Positions 1 to 5,467 of a stretch of 7,368 nt of DNA are shown here, one piece after another. Each line of letters opens with the position of its first letter. Positions within the stretch are counted from its first letter, which is position 1. The DNA is from Actinomycetes bacterium (GTDB lineage: Bacteria; Actinomycetota; Actinomycetes; Actinomycetales; Cellulomonadaceae), in the NCBI GenBank assembly GCA_023426865.1, contig JAEZBT010000140.1:1-7368 (forward strand), read 5' to 3'. Position numbers and translations under genes: made by a program. Under the pieces are notes generated by a model. The model made no database searches. It was not told where the DNA came from and saw only the letters and a program-made list of their open reading frames with translations.

Positions 1-13
1 CCCCGGGTCGGGG
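1..13 (-). terminator. possible hairpin after tig, at window edge
   Basis: The arms CCCCG (1-5) and CGGGG (9-13) form a 5-bp stem with a 3-base loop, about 26 bases past the tig stop codon. The stem may continue beyond the window. There is no U-tract, so terminator function is only a guess from position. Confidence 0.22.
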
Positions 14-38
14 CGCCGCCGTTCGTTGTCCGTCGGCC

Positions 39-1394
39 TCAGGCCTTCGCATCCTCGCTGTCCGCCGCGTCCTCGGCGGCCTCGACGAGCTCGACCTCGG
101 CCTCGGCCGCGTCTTCCTCGTCGGTGCCGATGAACTCCGAGAGGTCCACGGTCGCGCCGGCGCCGTCGACGACCGACACCTGGCGCAGCGCGATCGCCAT
201 CGCCTTCGACCGGGCGACCTCGCCGACCATCGCGGGCAGCTGGCCCTGCTGGTCGACGGTCTGCACGAAGGTGCTCGGGTCCATGCCGTACTGGGCCGCG
301 GCGTTCACCATGAAGTCGAGCAGCTCCTCCTGGCGCACCTGGACGGCGAGCTTCTCGGCGAGCGTGTCGAGCAGGATCCGCTCGACGAGCTCCGCGCGCG
401 TGGACTCCTCGACCTCCGCGCGGTGGTTCTCGTCCTCGAGGCGCCCCTCGGACTCGAGGTGACGGTGCACCTCGGTCTGCACGGCGTTCGTCGGCACGGG
501 GACCTCGACGGCCTCCTTGAGCGCGGCCATCAGAGCCTCGCGGGCCTCGACGGCGCGGTTCTGGCTCTTGATCCGGCCCGCCTGCTCGCGCAGGTCGTCG
601 CGGAGCTCGGCAAGGGTGTCGAACTCACTCGCGAGCTGGGCGAAGTCGTCGTCGGCGGTGGGCAGGTCGCGGACCTTCACCGAGGTCGCGGTGACCGTCA
701 CCTGGGCGGGCTCGCCCGCGTGCTCGCCACCGGCGAGCGGGGCCTCGAAGGTCGTCGTCTCGCCTGCGGACAGGCCGGTCAGCGCCTCGTCCAGACCCTC
801 GAGGAGGTTGCCGGAGCCGATCTGGTACGACACGCCGCTGACCGAGTCGATCTCGGTCTCGCCCTGGACGGCGCGCAGGTCGATCACGACGTAGTCGCCG
901 TCCGCCGCGGGCCGGTCCACGCCGACGAGCGTGCCGAACCGCTCGCGCAGCGCGTCGAGACGCGCGTCGACGTCCTCCTCGGAGACCTCGACGTCCCCCA
1001 CCGTCACGGTGAGCGAGTCGAGGGCCGGGAGCTCGACGTCGGGACGCACCTCGACCTGCGCGGTGAACGTGAGGCCGCCCGTGGGGTCCGTCAGCGCGGG
1101 GACCTCGGTGACCTCGATCTCCGGCTGGCCGATCGGGCGCAGGCCTGCCTCGTTGACCGCCTGGCCGTAGAAGCCGGGCAGCCCGTCGTTGACCGCGTGC
1201 TCGATGACCGCGGCCCGGCCGACCCGCTGGTCGAGGATGCGCGGCGGGACCTTGCCCTTCCGGAAGCCCGGGATCTGCACCTGCGAGCCGATGTGCTCGT
1301 ACGCGTGGTCGATGCTCGGCTTCAGCTCGTCACCCGACACCTCGACCGTCAGCTTGACGGTGGTGGCGTCCAGGGTCTCGACGGCGCTCTTCAC
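39..1394 (-). CDS. tig: Trigger factor, ribosome-associated chaperone and peptidyl-prolyl isomerase
   Basis: Trigger factor is a cytosolic chaperone that docks beside the ribosomal exit tunnel and shields nascent chains. The protein has 451 residues, usual for actinobacteria. The N-terminal ribosome-binding domain carries the signature GFRKGKVP at residues 43-50, the same numbering as in E. coli, which supports the chosen start. An FKBP-type isomerase domain covers roughly 160-240 and includes NLLEGLDEAL at 196-205. The helical substrate-cradling C-terminal domain follows (about 250-415), with an acidic Ala/Glu/Asp tail after 424. The start is GTG at 1392-1394, with GGAG 7 bases upstream. The same frame stays open upstream to 1592, but that would place 66 low-complexity residues inside tRNA-Pro, so the longer version is rejected. 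The gene lies 157 bases downstream of tRNA-Pro on the same strand. It contains no cysteine. In many bacteria clpP/clpX follow tig, and those would lie left of this window. Confidence 0.97.
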   Translation of the reverse strand: MKSAVETLDATTVKLTVEVSGDELKPSIDHAYEHIGSQVQIPGFRKGKVPPRILDQRVGRAAVIEHAVNDGLPGFYGQAVNEAGLRPIGQPEIEVTEVPALTDPTGGLTFTAQVEVRPDVELPALDSLTVTVGDVEVSEEDVDARLDALRERFGTLVGVDRPAADGDYVVIDLRAVQGETEIDSVSGVSYQIGSGNLLEGLDEALTGLSAGETTTFEAPLAGGEHAGEPAQVTVTATSVKVRDLPTADDDFAQLASEFDTLAELRDDLREQAGRIKSQNRAVEAREALMAALKEAVEVPVPTNAVQTEVHRHLESEGRLEDENHRAEVEESTRAELVERILLDTLAEKLAVQVRQEELLDFMVNAAAQYGMDPSTFVQTVDQQGQLPAMVGEVARSKAMAIALRQVSVVDGAGATVDLSEFIGTDEEDAAEAEVELVEAAEDAADSEDAKA

Positions 1395-1401
1395 GAAGGT
1401 T

Positions 1402-1405
1402 CTCC
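1402..1405 (-). promoter_or_regulatory. Shine-Dalgarno GGAG that fixes the tig GTG start
   Basis: On the minus strand GGAG sits 7 bases before GTG (1392-1394). No comparable site precedes any upstream in-frame start, so it decides between the 451-residue protein and a longer reading. Confidence 0.75.
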
Positions 1406-1464
1406 AGGAGGTGGCGTGGCGGTGTGGTGGGCGTGCTCGGGGGCGGCGAGAAGCCTGGTGCCCT

Positions 1465-1490
1465 GCGGGCGGCGCACGGGCGCCGCCCGC
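1465..1490 (-). terminator. perfect 11-bp GC hairpin between tRNA-Pro and tig
   Basis: The arms GCGGGCGGCGC (1465-1475) and GCGCCGCCCGC (1480-1490) are exact reverse complements around a 4-base loop. The hairpin lies 62 bases after tRNA-Pro and about 70 bases before the tig start. It has no U-tract, as is common for actinobacterial terminators. It could terminate the tRNA transcript. Alternatively, if the TAAGAT box at 1493-1498 is the tig promoter, it would form the very 5' end of the tig mRNA. The structure is certain, the role is not. Confidence 0.6.
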
Positions 1491-1492
1491 CG

Positions 1493-1498
1493 ATCTTA
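1493..1498 (-). promoter_or_regulatory. candidate -10 box for tig
   Basis: The minus strand reads TAAGAT, a good TANNNT box in otherwise GC-only sequence, about 98 bases before the tig start. No convincing -35 lies 16-18 bases upstream. Transcription would start near 1486, inside the 11-bp hairpin. Confidence 0.4.
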
Positions 1499-1551
1499 CG
1501 GCACGGCGCGACGCCCGGCCGCGGGCAGGGTCCCGGTGCGGACCGGCGGGG

Positions 1552-1624
1552 TCGGGATGGCGAGACTCGAACTCGCGACCTTCCGCTCCCAAAGCGGACG
1601 CGCTACCACCTGCGCCACATCCCG
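1552..1624 (-). tRNA. tRNA-Pro(UGG)
   Basis: The 73-base cloverleaf has acceptor stem CGGGATG/CATCCCG, D-arm GCGC/GCGC, anticodon stem TCCGC/GCGGA with loop TTTGGGA, a 5-base variable loop, T-arm GCGAG/CTCGC with TTCGAGT, and discriminator A. The anticodon TGG is at 1589-1591 and is followed by G37, usual for proline tRNAs. The 3' CCA is not encoded (the next bases are CCC). It is read in the same direction as tig. Confidence 0.97.
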
Positions 1625-1635
1625 TGACACCGCGC

Positions 1636-1641
1636 AGCCTA
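1636..1641 (-). promoter_or_regulatory. candidate -10 box for tRNA-Pro
   Basis: The minus strand reads TAGGCT (TANNNT), 11 bases before the mature tRNA 5' end, giving a start site near 1629. Only a weak -35-like GGTGAG lies 16 bases further upstream. Close promoters of this kind are usual for actinobacterial tRNA genes. Confidence 0.5.
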
Positions 1642-1720
1642 CTGGGGCGGCGCCCGGCTCACCCGCACGCCGGCCGCGGGCCGGCTCCCCGCCCACGGGT
1701 CGTGAGGAATAGACCCGGCG

Positions 1721-1726
1721 TATACC
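1721..1726 (+). promoter_or_regulatory. candidate -10 box for ugd
   Basis: TATACC lies 60 bases before the ugd ATG, predicting a leader of about 54 nt. No good -35 is seen. The decamer GGCGTATACC (1717-1726) recurs at the ALDH -10 on the minus strand (5340-5349). A start here would exclude the in-frame GTG at 1727 from the transcript and so supports ATG 1787. Confidence 0.35.
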
Positions 1727-1786
1727 GTGATCGGGCACCCCGGGCGCACCGGCGCGACCGCCCCGCACGAGCGAGCAGGAGCCTTC

Positions 1787-3169
1787 ATGACCGACGCCGT
1801 CCACGCCGCGGCAGCACCCACCGCCCCGGCACCAGACCCCGGCCGCGCCCCGCGGATCAGCGTCATCGGCACCGGCTACCTCGGGGCCACGCACGCCGCC
1901 GCCATGGCCGCGCTCGGCTTCGAGGTCGTCGGGTTCGACACCGACGCCGACAAGACCCGCGCCCTCGGGCTCGGCAAGGTCCCGTTCTACGAGCCGGACC
2001 TGGACGCGCTCCTCGCCGAGCAGGTCGCGTCCGGCCGGCTGCGCTTCACGACCGACGTCGCGGACGCCGTCGGCGACGCGGACGTGCACTTCATCTGCGT
2101 GGGCACGCCCCAGCAACCCGGCAGCAACGCGGCGGACCTCAGCTACGTCGAGGCGGCCACGCGCGCGGTGGCCGAGCACCTGCGGCGCGACGCCGTCATC
2201 GTCGGCAAGTCCACCGTCCCGGTCGGCACCGCGGCCCGCCTGCGCGACGTCGTCGCGCGGCACGCGCCCGCCGGTGTCGCCGCCGAGCTCGTCTGGAACC
2301 CGGAGTTCCTGCGCGAGGGCAAGGCCGTGGAGGACACCCTCCACCCGGACCGCATCGTGCTGGGCGGGGTGTCCGAGCGCTCCGAGGCACTGCTCCGCCG
2401 CGTCTACGCCGGCCCCATCGGCGAGGGTGCGCCCGTCATCGTGTGCGACCTGCCGACCGCCGAGCTCGTCAAGGTCAGCGCCAACGCCTTCCTGGCCACG
2501 AAGATCTCGTTCATCAACGCGGTGTCGAGCGTCTGCGAGGCCGCCGGGGCCGACGTCACGGTGCTGGCGGACGCGATCGGCCTCGACCCGCGCATCGGCC
2601 GCCGCTTCCTCGACGCCGGCCTCGGCTTCGGCGGCGGCTGCCTGCCCAAGGACATCCGGGCGCTCATGCACCGGTCGGGCGAGCTCGGGGCCTTCCGGAT
2701 GGCCGGGCTGCTGCAGAAGGTCGACGAGATCAACATGGGCCAGCGTCAGACGGTGGTGGACCTCGCGACCGCGGCGTGCGACGGCTCGGTCCTGAACCGG
2801 TCGATCGGGGTCCTGGGGGCGGCCTTCAAGCCCGGGACCGACGACGTGCGCGACTCCCCCGCGCTCAACGTCGCGGCGGCGCTTCACCTACGCGGCGCCC
2901 AGGTGAAGGTCTACGACCCCGTCGCCGGTGAGACCGCCCGGCGGACGTTCCCCACCCTCACCTACGTCTCGTCGACCGAGGAGGCCGTCCAGGACACCGA
3001 CGTCGTGCTGGTCCTGACGGAGTGGCCGGCCTTCCTCGACGCGGACCCGGCGGCGCTGGCCGCGCTCACCCCGACGCCGCAGGTCGTCGACGCGCGGGGC
3101 AAGCTCGACCCGGCGGCGTGGCGCGCCGCGGGGTGGGAGTTCCGGGGGCTCGGCCGGCCGACGGCGTGA
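1787..3169 (+). CDS. ugd: UDP-glucose 6-dehydrogenase
   Basis: It oxidises UDP-glucose to UDP-glucuronate with two NAD+, supplying a precursor for acidic cell-envelope polysaccharides. The 460-residue protein has the family layout. The N-terminal Rossmann domain carries GTGYLG (28-33), and ICVGTP is at 103-108. KSTVPVGT (141-148) holds the T143 expected at the active site, and NPEFLREG (171-178) holds E173 and E177. K229 and N233 lie in the central helix region. The catalytic cysteine is C285 in GGGCLPKD, with D289 four residues later. The spacing K229-N233-C285-D289 equals that of the structurally known S. pyogenes enzyme. The C-terminal UDP-binding domain includes AFKPGTDDVRDSPA (346-359). 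Start ATG 1787 has AGGA six bases before it. An Ala/Pro-rich stretch of about 22 residues precedes the first strand, and no later start codon could remove it. The gene stands alone between two tRNA genes, and no glycosyltransferase is adjacent, so the polysaccharide served cannot be named. Confidence 0.96.
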   Translation: MTDAVHAAAAPTAPAPDPGRAPRISVIGTGYLGATHAAAMAALGFEVVGFDTDADKTRALGLGKVPFYEPDLDALLAEQVASGRLRFTTDVADAVGDADVHFICVGTPQQPGSNAADLSYVEAATRAVAEHLRRDAVIVGKSTVPVGTAARLRDVVARHAPAGVAAELVWNPEFLREGKAVEDTLHPDRIVLGGVSERSEALLRRVYAGPIGEGAPVIVCDLPTAELVKVSANAFLATKISFINAVSSVCEAAGADVTVLADAIGLDPRIGRRFLDAGLGFGGGCLPKDIRALMHRSGELGAFRMAGLLQKVDEINMGQRQTVVDLATAACDGSVLNRSIGVLGAAFKPGTDDVRDSPALNVAAALHLRGAQVKVYDPVAGETARRTFPTLTYVSSTEEAVQDTDVVLVLTEWPAFLDADPAALAALTPTPQVVDARGKLDPAAWRAAGWEFRGLGRPTA

Positions 3170-3194
3170 CGCCCGGTCCGGGCCGAGCAGTCGC

Positions 3195-3200
3195 TACCCT
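3195..3200 (+). promoter_or_regulatory. candidate -10 box for tRNA-Gly
   Basis: TACCCT (TANNNT) lies 27 bases before the mature tRNA, predicting a start near 3207. The same hexamer is used in the cysK leader promoter. No good -35 is seen at 16-18 bases. Because no terminator separates it from ugd, co-transcription with ugd is also possible. Confidence 0.45.
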
Positions 3201-3206
3201 GGTCCC

Positions 3207-3226
3207 CGTCCCGGGCAACCGGGGCG
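3207..3226 (+). other. GCAA-capped hairpin in the tRNA-Gly 5' leader
   Basis: CGTCCCGG (3207-3214) pairs with CCGGGGCG (3219-3226) through 8 bp including one G-U pair. The loop is GCAA (3215-3218), a stable GNRA tetraloop. The hairpin would start at the predicted transcription start and end one base before the mature tRNA 5' end, where RNase P must cut. Confidence 0.5.
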
Positions 3227-3227
3227 T

Positions 3228-3298
3228 GCGGGCGTAGCTCAATGGCAGAGCCCCAGCCTTCCAAGCTGGTCATGCGGGTTCGATTCCCGTCGCCCGCT
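3228..3298 (+). tRNA. tRNA-Gly(UCC)
   Basis: The 71-base cloverleaf has acceptor stem GCGGGCG/CGCCCGC, D-arm GCTC/GAGC, anticodon stem CCAGC/GCTGG with loop CTTCCAA (anticodon TCC at 3260-3262), T-loop TTCGATT, and discriminator T, the usual base for bacterial glycine tRNAs. CCA is not encoded. Its last base is also the last base of the stop codon of the convergent DUF779 gene. Confidence 0.97.
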
Positions 3299-3744
3299 CA
3301 CTTGCCCTTCCGAGGCGCATCGGGCCCGGGCCTCGATGTCTCGGGCACGGCGCACGCCTCACCGGTCGAGACGAACCTCAGCCCGGGCCCCGCGCCGAGG
3401 GAGAACCCCTCCGGGCGCCCCGGCGCGACGTCGAGAACGAACTGCGGCGTGCCCCAGGCCGAGTCGAGCTGCCCGTCGATATAGAACGGGCAGCCGTCCA
3501 CGTCGCCGAGGAGCACGTCGACGTCCCCGACCAGGAACTCCCCCAGCGGGTAGCACATCGGTGTGCTCCCGGCGCAGCACCCGCCCGACTGGACGAACAT
3601 CACGCGCTCGCCGCGTTCGGCGACCAGGCGCGCGATGGCCTCCCTGGCGGCGTCGGTCGCCACCAGGCGCGGGGCCGGGCCCCTCGCGGGCCCTGCCGCC
3701 CCGCCGGACCGCGGGACGGGGGCTGCGCCGGGAGCAGGGTCCAT
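3298..3744 (-). CDS. DUF779 family protein, partner of the aldehyde dehydrogenase
   Basis: The protein has 148 residues, mostly one DUF779 domain (about 27-130) after a Pro/Ala/Gly-rich N-terminus. The hallmark is QSGGCCAGSTPMCYP (52-66), with neighbouring cysteines C56 and C57 plus C64. C85 and C131 bring the total to five in a small protein, suggestive of metal binding or thiol chemistry, but this is inference. The function is unknown. As family knowledge, DUF779 genes commonly sit beside ALDH genes, for example the Rv0458/Rv0459 pair of M. tuberculosis. The start is ATG 3742-3744, overlapping the ALDH stop by one base as TGATG. No clear SD precedes it, so translation probably depends on ribosomes finishing the ALDH. 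The same frame is open upstream to 3903 but lies wholly inside the ALDH gene and looks unlike the family, so it is rejected. The tail after residue 133 is Pro/Arg/Lys-rich. The stop codon overlaps the 3' base of tRNA-Gly. Confidence 0.9.
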   Translation of the reverse strand: MDPAPGAAPVPRSGGAAGPARGPAPRLVATDAAREAIARLVAERGERVMFVQSGGCCAGSTPMCYPLGEFLVGDVDVLLGDVDGCPFYIDGQLDSAWGTPQFVLDVAPGRPEGFSLGAGPGLRFVSTGEACAVPETSRPGPDAPRKGK

Positions 3745-5264
3745 CAGAAGAACCCGAGCGGCGAGGTGCCGTAGCTGACCAGCAGGTTCTTCGTATGGCT
3801 GTAGTGGTCGAGCATCATCGCGTGGTTCTCGCGGCCGACGCCGGAGATCTTGTACCCACCGAACGCCGCCCCCGCCGGGTAGGCGTGGTAGCAGTTCGTC
3901 CACACACGACCGGCCTTGATCGCCCTGCCCATCCGGTAGGCGCGGTTGCCGTCACGGGTCCAGACGCCTGCGCCGAGCCCGTAGAGCGTGTCGTTCGCGA
4001 TGGCGAGGGCCTCGGCGTCGTCCTTGAACGTCGTGACCGCCAGCACCGGGCCGAAGATCTCCTCCTGGAAGACCCGCATGGAGTTCGTGCCCTTGAGCAC
4101 GGTCGGCTGGAAGTAGTACCCGCCGGCGATGTCGTCCGGGACGGTGCTCGCCTCGCCTCCGATGAGGACCTCCGCGCCCTCGTCCCGGCCGATCTTCACG
4201 TACGAGGCGACCTTCTCGAGCTGCTGGGCGGAGACCTGCGGGCCGATCATCGTCGACGTGTCCAGCGGGTCACCCTGCACGATCCTGCCGATGCGCTCCA
4301 GGCAGCGCGCCATGAACTCGTCGTAGATGCTCTCGTGGATGAGGGCGCGCGACGGGCAGGTGCAGACCTCGCCCTTGTTGAAGGCGTAGAGGACGAGGCC
4401 CTCGATCGCCTTGTCGAGGTACTCGTCGTCGTGCGCCATGACGTCCGCGAAGAAGATGTTCGGGGACTTCCCGCCGAGCTCGGTGGTCGACGGGATGATG
4501 TTCTGCGCCGCGTACTGCATGATCAGCCGCCCGGTGACCGTCTCGCCGGTGAAGGCGATCTTCGCGATCCGCCGGCTGGTGGCGAGCGCCCGGCCGATCT
4601 CGGCACCCGGCCCGGTGACGACGTTGATCACCCCCGGCGGCAGGACGTCCTTGACGACCTCCAGCAACTTCATGATCGACCAGGGGGTCGGCGACGCGGG
4701 CTTGAGCACGACGGCGTTGCCGGCGGCGAGTGCGGGCGCGAGCTTCCAGGCGGCCATCAGCATCGGGAAGTTGAACGGGATGATCTGGCCGACGACGCCG
4801 AGCGGCTCGCGGAAGTGGTAGGCGACGGTGTCCTTGTCGATCTCGGTGGACCGACCCTCCTCGGCCCGGATCGCCGCCGCGAAGTAGCGGAAGTGGTCGA
4901 CGACGAGCGGAAGGTCCGCGCCGAGCGTCTCCCGCACCGGCTTGCCGTTCTCCCAGCTCTCCACGACGGCGAGCATCTCGAGGTTCGCCTCGATGGCGTC
5001 CGCCATCGCGTTGAGCACCCGGGCGCGTTCGGTGGTGGTCGTCTCGCCCCAGGCGTCCTTCGCCGCGTGAGCGGCGTCGAGCGCCTTCTCCACGTCGTCG
5101 GGCGTTGAGTCGGCGACCTCGCAGATCGGCGCGCCGGTCGCCGGCGTGAGGTTGACCCGGTACCCACCCCCCACGGGGGCGACCCACTCGCCCCCGATGA
5201 AGTTGCCGTACCGCGGCTCGATGGCAACGAGGCTGCCGGGCGTTCCGGGATGTGCGTACTTCAT
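3744..5264 (-). CDS. NAD(P)-dependent aldehyde dehydrogenase, AcoD/ExaC-type
   Basis: It oxidises an aldehyde, probably a small one such as acetaldehyde, to the acid in the cytosol. The 506-residue length is typical. The full-length similarity, including FTGETVTGRLIMQYAAQN (238-255), a family stretch GEVCTCPSR (298-306) and the C-terminal HTKNLLVSYG followed by LGFF, points to the AcoD/ExaC subgroup that pairs with DUF779. Active-site residues are present: N165, K188, E262 in TELGGKSP, nucleophile C301, and E402 in EEIFGPV. Three positions deviate from the family pattern as I know it. PFNFP (163-167) replaces PWNFP, KPAS (188-191) replaces KPAE, and FNKGE replaces FNQGE. A Ser in place of that Glu is known from NADP-dependent relatives such as E. 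coli GabD. Start ATG 5262-5264 has AGGAGG six bases upstream. It is the first gene of a two-gene operon with the DUF779 gene. Confidence 0.94.
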   Translation of the reverse strand: MKYAHPGTPGSLVAIEPRYGNFIGGEWVAPVGGGYRVNLTPATGAPICEVADSTPDDVEKALDAAHAAKDAWGETTTTERARVLNAMADAIEANLEMLAVVESWENGKPVRETLGADLPLVVDHFRYFAAAIRAEEGRSTEIDKDTVAYHFREPLGVVGQIIPFNFPMLMAAWKLAPALAAGNAVVLKPASPTPWSIMKLLEVVKDVLPPGVINVVTGPGAEIGRALATSRRIAKIAFTGETVTGRLIMQYAAQNIIPSTTELGGKSPNIFFADVMAHDDEYLDKAIEGLVLYAFNKGEVCTCPSRALIHESIYDEFMARCLERIGRIVQGDPLDTSTMIGPQVSAQQLEKVASYVKIGRDEGAEVLIGGEASTVPDDIAGGYYFQPTVLKGTNSMRVFQEEIFGPVLAVTTFKDDAEALAIANDTLYGLGAGVWTRDGNRAYRMGRAIKAGRVWTNCYHAYPAGAAFGGYKISGVGRENHAMMLDHYSHTKNLLVSYGTSPLGFF

Positions 5265-5295
5265 CGTGTCCCTCCTCGGACTGAGGGCACCGACG

Positions 5296-5322
5296 AGGCC
5301 AGAGACGGGCCGTCATCGGCCT
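5296..5322. promoter_or_regulatory. 27-bp dyad-symmetric element in the ALDH leader
   Basis: The arms AGGCC (5296-5300) and GACGG (5304-5308) are mirrored by CCGTC (5310-5314) and GGCCT (5318-5322) around a single central G (5309), with 3-base spacers on each side. It lies between the predicted ALDH transcription start (about 5333) and its SD. It could be an operator for a dimeric regulator, or an RNA hairpin in the leader. Confidence 0.4.
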
Positions 5323-5339
5323 GGTCCGGCCCTCCCCCG

Positions 5340-5368
5340 GGTATACGCCCGAAGATCGGCCGGGGCAA
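5340..5368 (-). promoter_or_regulatory. promoter of the ALDH-DUF779 operon
   Basis: The minus strand has -35 TTGCCC (5363-5368), a 17-base spacer and -10 TATACC (5340-5345). Spacing and boxes fit a primary-sigma promoter. The predicted start near 5333 gives a leader of about 69 nt with a good SD. Confidence 0.6.
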
Positions 5369-5400
5369 CGGTGTGGGGCGCGGCCGTTCCGCCGTGCCGA

Positions 5401-5429
5401 TTGCCGCCCACGGACCGACCGACTACCCT
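5401..5429 (+). promoter_or_regulatory. promoter of the Cys-leader/cysK/cysE transcript
   Basis: TTGCCG (5401-5406), a 17-base spacer and TACCCT (5424-5429) form the best -35/-10 pair in the window. Transcription would start near 5436, giving about 32 nt before the leader ORF and about 294 nt before cysK. It is divergent from the ALDH promoter, with 32 bases between the two -35 boxes. Confidence 0.65.
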
Positions 5430-5467
5430 CGGCGCCACGAGGACCGACGACCGGACGGAGGCGAGGG

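Noticed and set aside
1395..1592. 66-codon N-terminal extension of tig in the same open frame
   Set aside because: It would run into tRNA-Pro, is low-complexity Arg/Pro/Ala, and has no SD, while GTG 1394 has GGAG at 7 bases and gives the standard GFRKGKVP numbering.
423..1712. Long plus-strand open frame opposite tig and tRNA-Pro
   Set aside because: It is a typical shadow frame of GC-rich DNA. It crosses a tRNA, has no family-like motif, and lies opposite a clear trigger factor gene.
1552..3298. ugd between two tRNA genes as a possible small genomic island
   Set aside because: No integrase, no direct repeat of either tRNA 3' end on the other side, and codon use like its neighbours.
3745..3903. 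Longer DUF779 reading with 53 extra N-terminal residues
   Set aside because: It lies entirely inside the ALDH coding region, is unlike the family, and the TGATG overlap gives a natural start.
3336..5108. 590-codon plus-strand open frame opposite the DUF779 and ALDH genes
   Set aside because: It is Arg/Asp/Gly-rich without motifs and antisense to two well-recognised proteins. Stop-poor antisense frames are expected at this GC content.
5367..5388. AACGG/CCGTT inverted repeat between the divergent promoters
   Set aside because: The arms are only 5 bp with a 12-base spacer, too weak in this sequence to call an operator, although it touches the ALDH -35.
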